Assembly (NCBI GenBank): GCA_021648225.1
Contig: JAKITE010000006.1
Coordinates: 1 to 52,522, forward strand
Origin: Paracoccaceae bacterium
Lineage (GTDB): Bacteria; Pseudomonadota; Alphaproteobacteria; Rhodobacterales; Rhodobacteraceae
Length of the DNA: 52,522 nucleotides
Direction: 5' to 3'
Below are positions 42,505 through 50,706 of this stretch, one piece after another. The translations under genes and the position numbers were made by a program. The notes under the pieces are model-generated. The model had not been told where the DNA came from. It was given only the letters and a program-made list of their open reading frames with translations, and did no database searches. Each line of letters opens with the position of its first letter. Positions within the stretch are counted from its first letter, which is position 1.

Positions 42505-43365
42505 ATGGGCAGTATTTCTCCGCGTCTTTCCGCTGGTCTATATCTGGTTGCCACGCCGATTGGCACCGCATCGGATATTACCCTGCGGGCGCTGGATATT
42601 CTGGCAAATGCCGATGTTCTGGCGGCAGAAGACACCCGCCAAGCCCGCAAGTTAATGGATATTCACGGGGTTAAGCTAAATGGCCGGCCCTTGTTGCCCT
42701 ATCACGATCATAACGGTGCGGGCATGCGGCCACGCCTGCTGGATGCGGCGCGCGACGGCAAATCGGTTGGCTATGTGTCCGATGCGGGCACGCCATTGAT
42801 TGCCGACCCCGGTTTTGCATTGGCGCGGGATTTTATTGCGGCTGAATTGCCGGTAACCGCCGCGCCGGGGGCCTCGGCTGTGTTAACCGCGCTTTCGGTG
42901 GCGGGGTTGCCGACCGACCGGTTTTTATTTGCGGGGTTTGCCCCCACCAAAAACAACGCAAGACTGGCGTTTTTTAATGAGTTTCGCGCGGTGCCGGCGA
43001 CTTTGGTTTTTTACGAAAACCCCAAACGGCTGGCCGCCTGTTTTGCGGCAATGGTCAAGGTTTTCGGGGCGGATCGCCCGGCGGCCATGTGCCGAGAGCT
43101 GACCAAGAAATTCGAGGAAGTGCGCCGTGGCACATTGGGTGAATTGGCGGAATATTATGCTGGTGTGCCTGCGCCAAAAGGCGAGGCGGTGGTGGTGCTT
43201 GGCCCGCCCGAAAAAGCCGCCGCCAGCGAGGATGATATTGATGCAGCCCTGCGTGCGGCACTGGTGCATGGGTCGGTTAAAGATGCTGCTGGCGAGGTGG
43301 CGGAAATGTTTAACCTGTCGCGCAAGCCGCTTTATAAACGCGCGGTGGAACTTGGCCGTGAATAG
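42505..43365 (+). CDS. rsmI: 16S rRNA 2'-O-methyltransferase RsmI
   Basis: A 286-residue tetrapyrrole-methylase-fold enzyme that methylates the ribose of C1402 in 16S rRNA. LYLVATPIGTASDITLRALDIL, AAEDTRQARKLMDIHG, GYVSDAGTPLIADPGFALARDF and ELTKKFEEVRRGTLGELAEYY are family landmarks. It heads the rsmI-yraN pair, overlapping yraN by 8 bases, and is divergent from the LpoA-like gene. Confidence 0.95.
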   Translation: MGSISPRLSAGLYLVATPIGTASDITLRALDILANADVLAAEDTRQARKLMDIHGVKLNGRPLLPYHDHNGAGMRPRLLDAARDGKSVGYVSDAGTPLIADPGFALARDFIAAELPVTAAPGASAVLTALSVAGLPTDRFLFAGFAPTKNNARLAFFNEFRAVPATLVFYENPKRLAACFAAMVKVFGADRPAAMCRELTKKFEEVRRGTLGELAEYYAGVPAPKGEAVVVLGPPEKAAASEDDIDAALRAALVHGSVKDAAGEVAEMFNLSRKPLYKRAVELGRE

Positions 43366-43711
43366 GGGCAGCAGGGCATATCACAACGGTTTGGCGGCCG
43401 AAGATATCGCCGCGCGGCATTATACTGCGTTGGGCGCTGAAGAACTGGCGCGGCGTTGGAAAACCAAGGCGGGCGAGATTGATCTGGTTTTTCGTCTGGA
43501 TGATGTGATTGTGTTTATAGAGGTCAAAGCCCGCAAAACCCACGAAATTGCCGCAGCTGCGATCACAGCAAACCAACAGCAACGCCTGCTGAATTGTGCC
43601 AGTGAATATCTGGCGCAAAATGCCGATTTGAATGCGGATTGCCGGTTTGATCTGGCCATGGTGGATGGTCAGGGCCAATGTGCGGTGTTGGAAAACATTC
43701 TGGCTGGATAG
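43358..43711 (+). CDS. YraN/UPF0102 nuclease-like protein
   Basis: A 117-residue protein with a PD-(D/E)xK-type nuclease core: GEIDLVFRLDDVIVFIEVKARK contains E-x-D ... E-x-K. The opening AAEDIAARHYTALGAEELARRWKTKAG is typical. I start at GTG 43358, inside the last codons of rsmI, because no ATG fits. YraN has no firm biochemical role; linkage with rsmI and lpoA is conserved widely. Confidence 0.88.
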   Translation: MNRGSRAYHNGLAAEDIAARHYTALGAEELARRWKTKAGEIDLVFRLDDVIVFIEVKARKTHEIAAAAITANQQQRLLNCASEYLAQNADLNADCRFDLAMVDGQGQCAVLENILAG

Positions 43712-43841
43712 CACGAAGCTTTGGTTTCTTTTACGGTATTTCTCTTGTGCCTTGGGTGAAATTGCCTCTTGCTACGGTTTTAAGGTTGAAACCACGGCCC
43801 GTTCCGCCCAATTGTTGGTAAACCAAAGCCGGAGCGCGCAG

Positions 43842-44783
43842 ATGAACCTTAAAGTCGCCATTCAAATGGACCCGATCGAAAATATTGATATTGCAGGCGA
43901 TACCAGCTTTCGTATTGCATTGGAGGCGCAAGAACGCGGCCATGAATTGTTTTATTACACCCCCGACAAGCTGGCTTATGCCGAAGGAGAGATCACCGCG
44001 CGCGGCTGGCCGTTAACTGTGCGTCGCGAGTTGGGCAACCATTTTACGCTGGGCGCTGAACAAACCGTAAAGCTGGCCGATTGGGATGTGGTCTGGGTGC
44101 GACAGGACCCGCCATTCGATATGGGATATATCACCAATACCCATTTGCTGGATATGTTAAAACCGGACTGTTTAGTGGTAAATGACCCATTCTGGATACG
44201 GAATTACCCCGAAAAGCTGCTGGTGCTGAAATTTCCTGATTTGACCCCGCCAACCACCATTGCACGCGATATTCAAACTCTTCGGGCGTTTAAGGAAAAG
44301 CATGGCGATATTATTATAAAGCCGCTTTATGGCAATGGCGGGGCGGGGGTTTTCAAGCTGTCTCGTGATGATAAAAACCTGTCTTCCCTGCATGAATTAT
44401 TTACCGGAATTAATAATGAGCCGCTGATTGCCCAGCAATATTTGCCGGATGTCGTTGCGGGTGACAAACGGGTTATACTGGTAGATGGCGTTGCGGTGGG
44501 CGCCATTAACCGCGTGCCGGCAAAAGGCGAGGTTCGGTCCAATATGCATGTCGGCGGGCGGCCAGAACCGGTTGATATGACTGAGCGAGACCTTGAGATT
44601 TGTGCACGAATCGGACCGATATTGCGGGAAAAAGGCCAGATTTTTGTCGGAATCGATATAATTGGCAAATACCTGACCGAAATCAATCTTACCTCCCCGA
44701 CCGGCATTCAAGAATTGGAGCGGTTTAACGGTGTGAACACTGCGGCGCTGATCTGGGAAGCCATCGAGGGGCGGCTGGCCTGA
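43842..44783 (+). CDS. gshB: Glutathione synthetase
   Basis: A 313-residue ATP-grasp ligase that joins glycine to gamma-glutamylcysteine. MNLKVAIQMDPIENIDIAGDTSFRIALEAQERGHELFYYTPDKL is the GSHase N-terminal domain; VWVRQDPPFDMGYITNTHLLD, IIIKPLYGNGGAGVFKL and FVGIDIIGKYLTEINLTSPTG are the ATP-grasp and metal-site motifs. ATG 43842 is the family start; the upstream 210-base extension of the open frame is not homologous. It overlaps the next gene by one base (TGATG). Confidence 0.96.
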   Translation: MNLKVAIQMDPIENIDIAGDTSFRIALEAQERGHELFYYTPDKLAYAEGEITARGWPLTVRRELGNHFTLGAEQTVKLADWDVVWVRQDPPFDMGYITNTHLLDMLKPDCLVVNDPFWIRNYPEKLLVLKFPDLTPPTTIARDIQTLRAFKEKHGDIIIKPLYGNGGAGVFKLSRDDKNLSSLHELFTGINNEPLIAQQYLPDVVAGDKRVILVDGVAVGAINRVPAKGEVRSNMHVGGRPEPVDMTERDLEICARIGPILREKGQIFVGIDIIGKYLTEINLTSPTGIQELERFNGVNTAALIWEAIEGRLA

Positions 44784-45679
44784 TGTCAACACGGTTGAAA
44801 ATTCTGAATTTTCTCCTGAAATGGGCATTGCACCCTATATTGTCTCGGGTTGACCCAAAAAACCCTGCCAAGCTGCGTAAATGGTTGGACAAACCACTGG
44901 AATGGCGGTTTCGTCCTTTGCGCGGTAGCACCGTGATCGAGGCTGAAATGCGCGGGGTGAATGTGTTGCATATCAACGCGGATAAACACAATAACGGCAC
45001 CTTGTTATATCTGCATGGCGGGGCTTATGTTTTTGGATCGGCGCAAACCCATTGTCGGCTGGTTGCCCATATTTGTGACCTTTGTGGATTAAAAGGTTTA
45101 TCGGTAAACTATCGGCTTGCGCCCGAAAATCCGTTTCCTGCTGCCATTGACGATGCTTTTGCGGTTTATCAGGAAATGATCGCATCGGGCACAAAAAATA
45201 TCATCCTGGCCGGAGATTCCGCAGGCGGTGGACTTGCCCTTGCACTATTGGCAAAAATATTGGCCGAGGCAATGCCACAGCCCGCAGGGATTGTGGTTTT
45301 CAGTCCTTGGACAGATTTGACTCTTTCTGGCAAATCTATGAAATCAAACGAAAAAACCGATTATGTCTTGCCGCCAAAACAGGTCAGGGCCGCCCGGGAT
45401 TTTTACGTGCCGGATGATTTCAAAAACCCCTATGCCTCACCTGTTTTTGCAAATTTTGAAAATGCCGCGCCGGTTTTGATATTTGCCAGCACCACCGAAG
45501 TGCTGTTGGATGATGCGGTTGCCATGACAAAAAAACTACAAAACAACAATGTGGATGTGATGCTGCATATTTATGAAAAAACACCCCATGTCTGGCCGCT
45601 GTTCCATGGCAGCCTGCCCGAAGCTGACCAAACCCTAAATCAAGTACGGGAATTTATTCAACGGGTTTTGCCAAATTAG
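44783..45679 (+). CDS. Alpha/beta hydrolase, hormone-sensitive lipase family esterase
   Basis: A 298-residue carboxylesterase of the HSL (family IV) group. HGGAYVFGSAQTHCR is the HGG oxyanion motif, LAGDSAGGGLALAL the catalytic serine (GDSAGG), FASTTEVLLDD the acid region and EKTPHVWPLF the catalytic His. Substrates are typically short-chain acyl esters. It is translationally coupled to gshB by a TGATG overlap and converges on the comM gene with a shared TTAG. Confidence 0.88.
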   Translation: MSTRLKILNFLLKWALHPILSRVDPKNPAKLRKWLDKPLEWRFRPLRGSTVIEAEMRGVNVLHINADKHNNGTLLYLHGGAYVFGSAQTHCRLVAHICDLCGLKGLSVNYRLAPENPFPAAIDDAFAVYQEMIASGTKNIILAGDSAGGGLALALLAKILAEAMPQPAGIVVFSPWTDLTLSGKSMKSNEKTDYVLPPKQVRAARDFYVPDDFKNPYASPVFANFENAAPVLIFASTTEVLLDDAVAMTKKLQNNNVDVMLHIYEKTPHVWPLFHGSLPEADQTLNQVREFIQRVLPN

Positions 45680-47184
45680 CCGGTGTCAACCAGACGATAG
45701 CTCAAAGCCTCGGCCAGATGTGGTTTTTCGGTGATTTCGGAATGGGCAAGGTCTGCAATGGTGCGGGCAACCCGTTGCACACGGAAATATGCCCGCGCAG
45801 AAAGATGGAATTTTTCAGCGGCTTGATCAAGCAATGCCACCGCTTCGGAGGACAGGTTAACGATGCTTTCCAGTACCTTTCCATCAGCAGATGAGTTTGT
45901 GATGACACCTTCAACACCTTGAAATCGGTTATTTTGTATTTGTCTTGCACTGACAATCCTGCTTGCAACGATTTTTGATTCTTCGCCTTTTGGCAGGTCG
46001 GAAAGGTCGCGAATTGTTACGGGGGGCACATCAATGCGAATGTCGAATCGGTCCATCATCGGGCCGGAAATACGGCCTAGATAGTCGTCTCCGCATAATG
46101 GCGCGCGCCCGCAGGCGCGTTCCGGGTCGGCCAGATACCCGCATTTACAGGGGTTGGCAGCGGCCACCAGCATAAATCTGCACGGATAGCGCACATGGGC
46201 ATTGGCCCGCGCCACCACAACATCGCCGGTTTCCAGCGGTTGGCGCAGGGTTTCCAGAACTGTACGCGAAAATTCCGGCAACTCGTCCAGAAACAATGCG
46301 CCGTTATGGGCCAAAGAAATCTCGCCCGGATTTGCGCTGCGCCCGCCGCCAACAATTGCTGCCATGCTCGCGGTATGATGGGGGGTGCGAAACGGCCGGC
46401 TGCGGGAAATTCCACCTTCCTCCAACACGCCAGCCAGAGAGTGAATCATTGAGGTTTCCAAGGCTTCGTGGGGGGCTAGGGGCGGTAAAATTCCGGGTAA
46501 ACGCGCAGCCAGCATGGATTTTCCCGACCCGGGAGGGCCAACCATCAAAAAATGATGCGCCCCTGCGGCCGCGATTTCAAGCGCCCGTTTTGCTTTTTCT
46601 TGCCCGCGAACATCTTGCAAATCGCGGTGGGAGGATTCGATGGGAACCTCGCCCGGTGTTGCGGGTTCAAGAATATTCCGCCCGGCAAAATGGTTGACAA
46701 TGGATAACAGGTTTTGCGGTGCCAGCACTTGGACAGCGTCAACCCATGCGGCCTCTGGCCCGCAGGAATGGGGGCAAATCAACCCGCATTTCGCTGATGC
46801 GGCGGTGATTGCAGCGGGAAGCGCGCCTTTTACTGCAACCAATGTTCCGTCCAGTGATAGTTCGCCCAATGACAGTTGATTTTCAAGCTGTTCCCTGGGC
46901 AATACATCCATAGCCGCCAGCAATGTCAGGGCGATCGGCAGGTCAAAATGCGACCCGATTTTGGGAATATCCGCAGGCGAAAGGTTAATGGTAATGCGTT
47001 TTGCCGGCAGGGCCAGACCCATAGCGGTGATGGCCGCGCGCACCCTTTCTTTGGCCTCGGAAACGGCTTTGTCGGGCAGGCCAACCAGATTAAATGCAGG
47101 GATTCCAGAGGCTAAGGAGACCTGAACCTCAATTGTTTTGGCCTCTACCCCCATAAAGGCAACTGTATAACTGCGCGCGATCAT
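45676..47184 (-). CDS. YifB/ComM-family Mg-chelatase-like AAA+ ATPase
   Basis: A 502-residue cytoplasmic ATPase. An N-terminal Lon-like chelatase domain (VSLASGIPAFNLVGLPDKAVSEAKERVRAAI) precedes the AAA+ core: Walker A MVGPPGSGKSMLAARLPGILPPL, Walker B LFLDELPEFSR, and a Cys-rich insertion ANPCKCGYLADPERACGRAPLC. ComM acts as a helicase in branch migration of integrating DNA in transformable bacteria. The Cys cluster (CKCG...C...C) may bind zinc. Its stop overlaps that of the esterase gene by 4 bases. Confidence 0.93.
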   Translation of the reverse strand: MIARSYTVAFMGVEAKTIEVQVSLASGIPAFNLVGLPDKAVSEAKERVRAAITAMGLALPAKRITINLSPADIPKIGSHFDLPIALTLLAAMDVLPREQLENQLSLGELSLDGTLVAVKGALPAAITAASAKCGLICPHSCGPEAAWVDAVQVLAPQNLLSIVNHFAGRNILEPATPGEVPIESSHRDLQDVRGQEKAKRALEIAAAGAHHFLMVGPPGSGKSMLAARLPGILPPLAPHEALETSMIHSLAGVLEEGGISRSRPFRTPHHTASMAAIVGGGRSANPGEISLAHNGALFLDELPEFSRTVLETLRQPLETGDVVVARANAHVRYPCRFMLVAAANPCKCGYLADPERACGRAPLCGDDYLGRISGPMMDRFDIRIDVPPVTIRDLSDLPKGEESKIVASRIVSARQIQNNRFQGVEGVITNSSADGKVLESIVNLSSEAVALLDQAAEKFHLSARAYFRVQRVARTIADLAHSEITEKPHLAEALSYRLVDTG

Positions 47185-47261
47185 TACATGCTCCGATATC
47201 CAGAGGTTAATGTCGGCGGTATTGGTTTAATTTATGTTAATATTTAGAAAAATCCGGCCAA

Positions 47262-47849
47262 TCAGACATTTTGGTTAACTATCTGGATTGCCCAGCCTGA
47301 ACTGACGGGGTCATAGTTAAGTTTTGTTACGGATAAGTTTGCAATTTTAAAGGAAAAAACCGACTTTGCAGAAAAATTTCCGGCTAGTTGAAGTGCTGCG
47401 AGTATGACGCCAAAATGGGCCACAACCACAACTTTCTGGCCGATGTTTTGGCTGGTAAACCGGTTGATCTGGTTGTGAATACGCCTGGAAAACACGTCCC
47501 AGCTTTCTCCGTTTGGTGGGGAGGCGTCGCCGGGGTTTTCCCAGAACTTGCGCGAAAGATCTGGGTCTGATTTTGCAACAGTGGTAAAATCAAGCCCTTC
47601 CCAATCTCCAAAATTCATTTCGCGCAGGGTTTTTAACCTTTGCGCGGGGGATGGGTATTTTGCAATGGCGCGCGCGGTTTCCGAGGCGCGGATCAGGTCG
47701 GATGAAAAAACCGCGTCGGTTTTTGGTAAAAAAGTCGCCAGCCGGTTTAATGCTTTGTGGTCGGACAGATCGGCGGCAATATCGGTGTGGCCAATCAGGG
47801 TTTTTGCATGGGTTGGCCCATGGCGGACCCACCAGAATTCAGTGGTCAT
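47262..47849 (-). CDS. Histidine phosphatase, possible alpha-ribazole phosphatase (CobC-like)
   Basis: A 195-residue phosphatase. EFWWVRHGPTHAKTLIGHTDIAADLSD carries the RHG motif, VFSSDLIRASETARAI the second Arg, REMNFGDWEGLDF the acid and VVAHFGVILAALQLAG the second His. It overlaps the cobU-like gene by 11 bases, so the two are one operon. The pairing suggests that it dephosphorylates alpha-ribazole 5'-phosphate in cobalamin assembly, but the family is broad and this is context inference. Confidence 0.78.
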   Translation of the reverse strand: MTTEFWWVRHGPTHAKTLIGHTDIAADLSDHKALNRLATFLPKTDAVFSSDLIRASETARAIAKYPSPAQRLKTLREMNFGDWEGLDFTTVAKSDPDLSRKFWENPGDASPPNGESWDVFSRRIHNQINRFTSQNIGQKVVVVAHFGVILAALQLAGNFSAKSVFSFKIANLSVTKLNYDPVSSGWAIQIVNQNV

Positions 47850-48393
47850 TTTTGCCCCCTTGCGGGTTGCCTTTTAATATTAATGGCAGGCCGGCGGCAA
47901 CAAATACCACCTGTGTTGCAATTGCGGCAACCGATTGGTTAAGCACCCCTTGCGCGTCACGAAACTGGCGACCAAGACGGGTTTCAGGCACTAGCCCCAT
48001 GCCAAGCTCGTTAGAAACGCAGACAACTTTTGCGGCACAGTTTTGCATTGCTGTTAACAATCTGGCTTGTTCCAATTCAATGTCTGCCTCGGCAAACATG
48101 ATGTTTGATAACCACAAAGTCAGGCAATCTATTAACACCACATCACAGTTATTTAAGGTGCCAAGTGCTTTGACCAAATCAAGCGGTGTTTCTTTTGTAT
48201 GCCATTTTTTGCCACGGCTTTGTTGATGCGATTCTATACGTAATTCCATTTCCGCGTCTTCTATCCGCGCTGTGGCAAAATAATTAGGGGTTAAATTGCT
48301 GTTTAGGCAATACAGTTCAGCCATGGCAGATTTGCCGGATCGAGCGCCGCCGAAGAAAAGTGAAACCTGTGGAATTTGTTTGAAAAGTGACAT
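47839..48393 (-). CDS. cobU: Adenosylcobinamide kinase / adenosylcobinamide-phosphate guanylyltransferase
   Basis: A 184-residue bifunctional enzyme (CobU/CobP) that phosphorylates adenosylcobinamide and adds GMP. FFGGARSGKSAMAE is its distinctive GTP/ATP P-loop, YFATARIEDAEMELRIESHQQSRGKKW contains the guanylylation His region, and LIDCLTLWLSNIMF and VSNELGMGLVPETRLGRQFRDAQGVLNQ are conserved. No cobalamin riboswitch was recognised in the 200-bp upstream spacer. The rest of the pathway is not in the window. Confidence 0.92.
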   Translation of the reverse strand: MSLFKQIPQVSLFFGGARSGKSAMAELYCLNSNLTPNYFATARIEDAEMELRIESHQQSRGKKWHTKETPLDLVKALGTLNNCDVVLIDCLTLWLSNIMFAEADIELEQARLLTAMQNCAAKVVCVSNELGMGLVPETRLGRQFRDAQGVLNQSVAAIATQVVFVAAGLPLILKGNPQGGKNDH

Positions 48394-48593
48394 TTTTATG
48401 GCTCAATCCTGAAATATAGTTGAATAAATGAAATTGTGTAGAGATGGTTTTATCATGAATATTATCAAAAAAGTGCCGGCATTTCAGGTTTTCATCCAGG
48501 TTCGGTCGCAAAATACTGCTGCTTGAGTTGTCGCCCGTGCAGCACTAGAATTTATACTAACGCCTTTGAGGCACTAAACAAGAAAGAACCCGA

Positions 48594-49802
48594 ATGCTTA
48601 ATGGACGAAAAGTTCTTTTGATCATTGGTGGTGGCATTGCTGCTTATAAAAGCCTTGATCTAATTCGCAGGTTATCCGAGCAGGGCGCAACCGTAACGCC
48701 GGTTTTAACCCAAGCTGGATCACAATTTGTGACGGCTCTATCGGTTTCGGCGTTGGCTGGGCAAAAGCTGTATCAAAACCTGTTTGATCTGGATGTTGAA
48801 TCCGATATTGGCCATATTCAACTGTCGCGCGGGGCTGACATCATTGTTGTTGCGCCGGCAACCGCTGATTTGATGGCAAAAATGGCAAGCGGGTTGGCAA
48901 ATGATCTGGCTTCGACCTTGCTTTTGGCGACGGATAAACCGGTGTTAATTGCGCCAAGCATGAATGTGCGAATGTGGCACCACCCTGCAACCCAGCGCAA
49001 TATTGCAACCTTGAAAACCGATGGGATTCATGTGGTCGGGCCGGGTGAAGGTAACATGGCCTGCGGTGAATTCGGGTTGGGAAGAATGGCCGAGGTTCCC
49101 GATATTATTGCGTCCATTCAATCGGTCATACGAGGTGGGCCACTATCAAATCGGCATGTAATTGTTACCTCCGGCCCCACCCATGAGCCGATTGATCCGG
49201 TTCGATATATCGCCAACCGATCATCGGGAAAGCAAGGGGTTGCGATTGCCAATGCCTTGCTGGCACGCGGTGCGCGGGTTACGTTTATTACCGGCCCTGC
49301 GTTGGCCGAACACCCGCTGGGCGCGGATGTAACCGAGGTTGAAACCGCGGCTCAAATGTTGGCTGCTGTTGATAATGCAGGGCCAAGTGACGCCGCGGTT
49401 TTTGCGGCGGCGGTGGCGGATTGGCATGTGGTTGGCGCGGGTAAATCCAAAATCAAAAAAACCGCTTCGGGGGCGTTGCCGCAGTTTGAACTGGCAGAGA
49501 ATCCGGATATTTTGAGGTCCGTTTCGCAAAGAAAAACCAACCGTCCCGAATTGGTGATCGGATTTGCCGCAGAAACCGATAATGTGGTTGAAAATGCAAT
49601 TGCCAAACGGCTAAGAAAGGGCTGTGACTGGATTTTGGCCAATGATGTCAGCCCTGAAACCGGAATTATGGGCGGCGATAACAACCAGATTACCTTTATT
49701 TCTGACACCGGTGCTGAAAAATGGCCCGAGATGAGCAAAAAAGAAACCGCAAACATGCTTGTGAATAAAATTATCGAGGCTTTTGGTGACACAGATACTT
49801 AA
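48594..49802 (+). CDS. coaBC: Phosphopantothenoylcysteine synthetase/decarboxylase
   Basis: A 402-residue fused enzyme of coenzyme A synthesis. The N-terminal flavoprotein decarboxylase (CoaC) opens VLLIIGGGIAAYKSLDLIRRL, has PSMNVRMW (catalytic Asn) and GNMACGEFGLGRM (catalytic Cys). The C-terminal synthetase (CoaB) opens VIVTSGPTHEPIDPVRYIANRSSGKQG and includes KIKK and FAAETDN near the end. It overlaps dut by 17 bases, giving the usual coaBC-dut pair. Its promoter probably lies in the 200-bp spacer 48394-48593, where I saw no distinct motif. Confidence 0.95.
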   Translation: MLNGRKVLLIIGGGIAAYKSLDLIRRLSEQGATVTPVLTQAGSQFVTALSVSALAGQKLYQNLFDLDVESDIGHIQLSRGADIIVVAPATADLMAKMASGLANDLASTLLLATDKPVLIAPSMNVRMWHHPATQRNIATLKTDGIHVVGPGEGNMACGEFGLGRMAEVPDIIASIQSVIRGGPLSNRHVIVTSGPTHEPIDPVRYIANRSSGKQGVAIANALLARGARVTFITGPALAEHPLGADVTEVETAAQMLAAVDNAGPSDAAVFAAAVADWHVVGAGKSKIKKTASGALPQFELAENPDILRSVSQRKTNRPELVIGFAAETDNVVENAIAKRLRKGCDWILANDVSPETGIMGGDNNQITFISDTGAEKWPEMSKKETANMLVNKIIEAFGDTDT

Positions 49803-50241
49803 AATCGCCAGGGCAAAAGGCGCTGATCCGCTTTTGCCTTTGCCGTCTTATCAAACTGCAGGCGCGGCGGGTATGGATATAGTGGCGGATACGAGCCGTG
49901 AAAGGTTGATCGTTAAACCAAATCAGCGATTGCTTGTAAAAACTGGACTTTGCTTCGAAATTCCAACGGGTTACGAGGTGCAAATTCGGCCGCGTTCAGG
50001 GCTTGCGTTAAAGCACGGGGTGACTTTGGTGAATGCACCGGGGACAATTGACAGCGATTATCGCGGCGAAGTCGGGGTGATTTTGATTAATTTTGGCAAC
50101 ACGGATTTTCAAATCAACCATGGCGACCGTATCGCACAAATGGTTTTTGCTTCGGTCATTCGATGTGGTATTGTTGAAACTGAAATTTTATCAGAAACAA
50201 AGCGAAACCAAAGCGGTTTTGGCTCTACAGGTAGCCGGTGA
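49786..50241 (+). CDS. dut: Deoxyuridine 5'-triphosphate nucleotidohydrolase
   Basis: A 151-residue trimeric dUTPase that hydrolyses dUTP to dUMP and pyrophosphate. All five motifs are present: AAGMDIVAD, RPRSGLALKHG, GTIDSDYRGEVGV, GDRIAQMVFA and the flexible C-terminal arm GFGSTG. GTG 49786 is preferred as the start; TTG 49783 immediately precedes it. Its stop codon overlaps the rrf2 ATG (TGATG). Confidence 0.95.
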   Translation: MTQILKIARAKGADPLLPLPSYQTAGAAGMDIVADTSRERLIVKPNQRLLVKTGLCFEIPTGYEVQIRPRSGLALKHGVTLVNAPGTIDSDYRGEVGVILINFGNTDFQINHGDRIAQMVFASVIRCGIVETEILSETKRNQSGFGSTGSR

Positions 50242-50690
50242 TGTTAACACTTTCAAAAAAATCGTCTCTTGCGCTCGAAGCGGTTCTGGATATCGCCTAT
50301 AATTCTCGGCCTTATCCGGTGCAATCCAAAGACATTACCGAGCGGCAAGGGATTCCGCAGCGTTATCTTGAACAAGTGCTGCAAAAACTGGTGCGCGCCG
50401 GTGTGTTAAAAGGCGTGCGCGGGCCGCGCGGGGGCTATACCTTGGCCAAGGAACGCCGGCGAATTACCCTTGGCGATGTGCTGCGGGTGGTTGACCAGAT
50501 TTCGCGCGACGAGGGTAATATGCCCACCCATTCGGCATTGGGCGAGATCATTATCGGGCCGATCCGCGAGGCGGTCCAGTTGGAAGTTTTGCGAAAATTT
50601 GATGAATTAACCATGGAAGACCTGTGCAATCAGGCCGTCGAGGCGGGCATTGGTCGGGCGGGAAAGAACAAAAACGACTTTACGATTTAA
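50241..50690 (+). CDS. Rrf2 family transcriptional regulator
   Basis: A 149-residue winged-helix regulator. LTLSKKSSLALEAVLDIAYN, PVQSKDITERQGIPQRYLEQVLQKLVRAGVLKGVRGPRGGYTLAKERRRITLGDVLRVVD matches the Rrf2 HTH and dimerisation helix. The three clustered cysteines that hold the Fe-S cluster in IscR-type members are missing; the only cysteine is in EDLCNQA. It may therefore sense a ligand or protein partner, as the cysteine-metabolism regulator CymR does. It lies 16 bp before cysK, which it may control. Confidence 0.9.
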   Translation: MLTLSKKSSLALEAVLDIAYNSRPYPVQSKDITERQGIPQRYLEQVLQKLVRAGVLKGVRGPRGGYTLAKERRRITLGDVLRVVDQISRDEGNMPTHSALGEIIIGPIREAVQLEVLRKFDELTMEDLCNQAVEAGIGRAGKNKNDFTI

Positions 50691-50706
50691 TTCTGGGGAG
50701 GAATTG

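Noticed and set aside
47227..47240. TTAA-N6-TTAA, like a CtrA binding site, between comM and the histidine phosphatase gene
   Set aside because: Spacer is six instead of seven bases and there is only one copy, in AT-rich sequence.
48394..48593. Possible cobalamin riboswitch before cobU
   Set aside because: No B12-box GCCACTG or equivalent was found on the coding strand.
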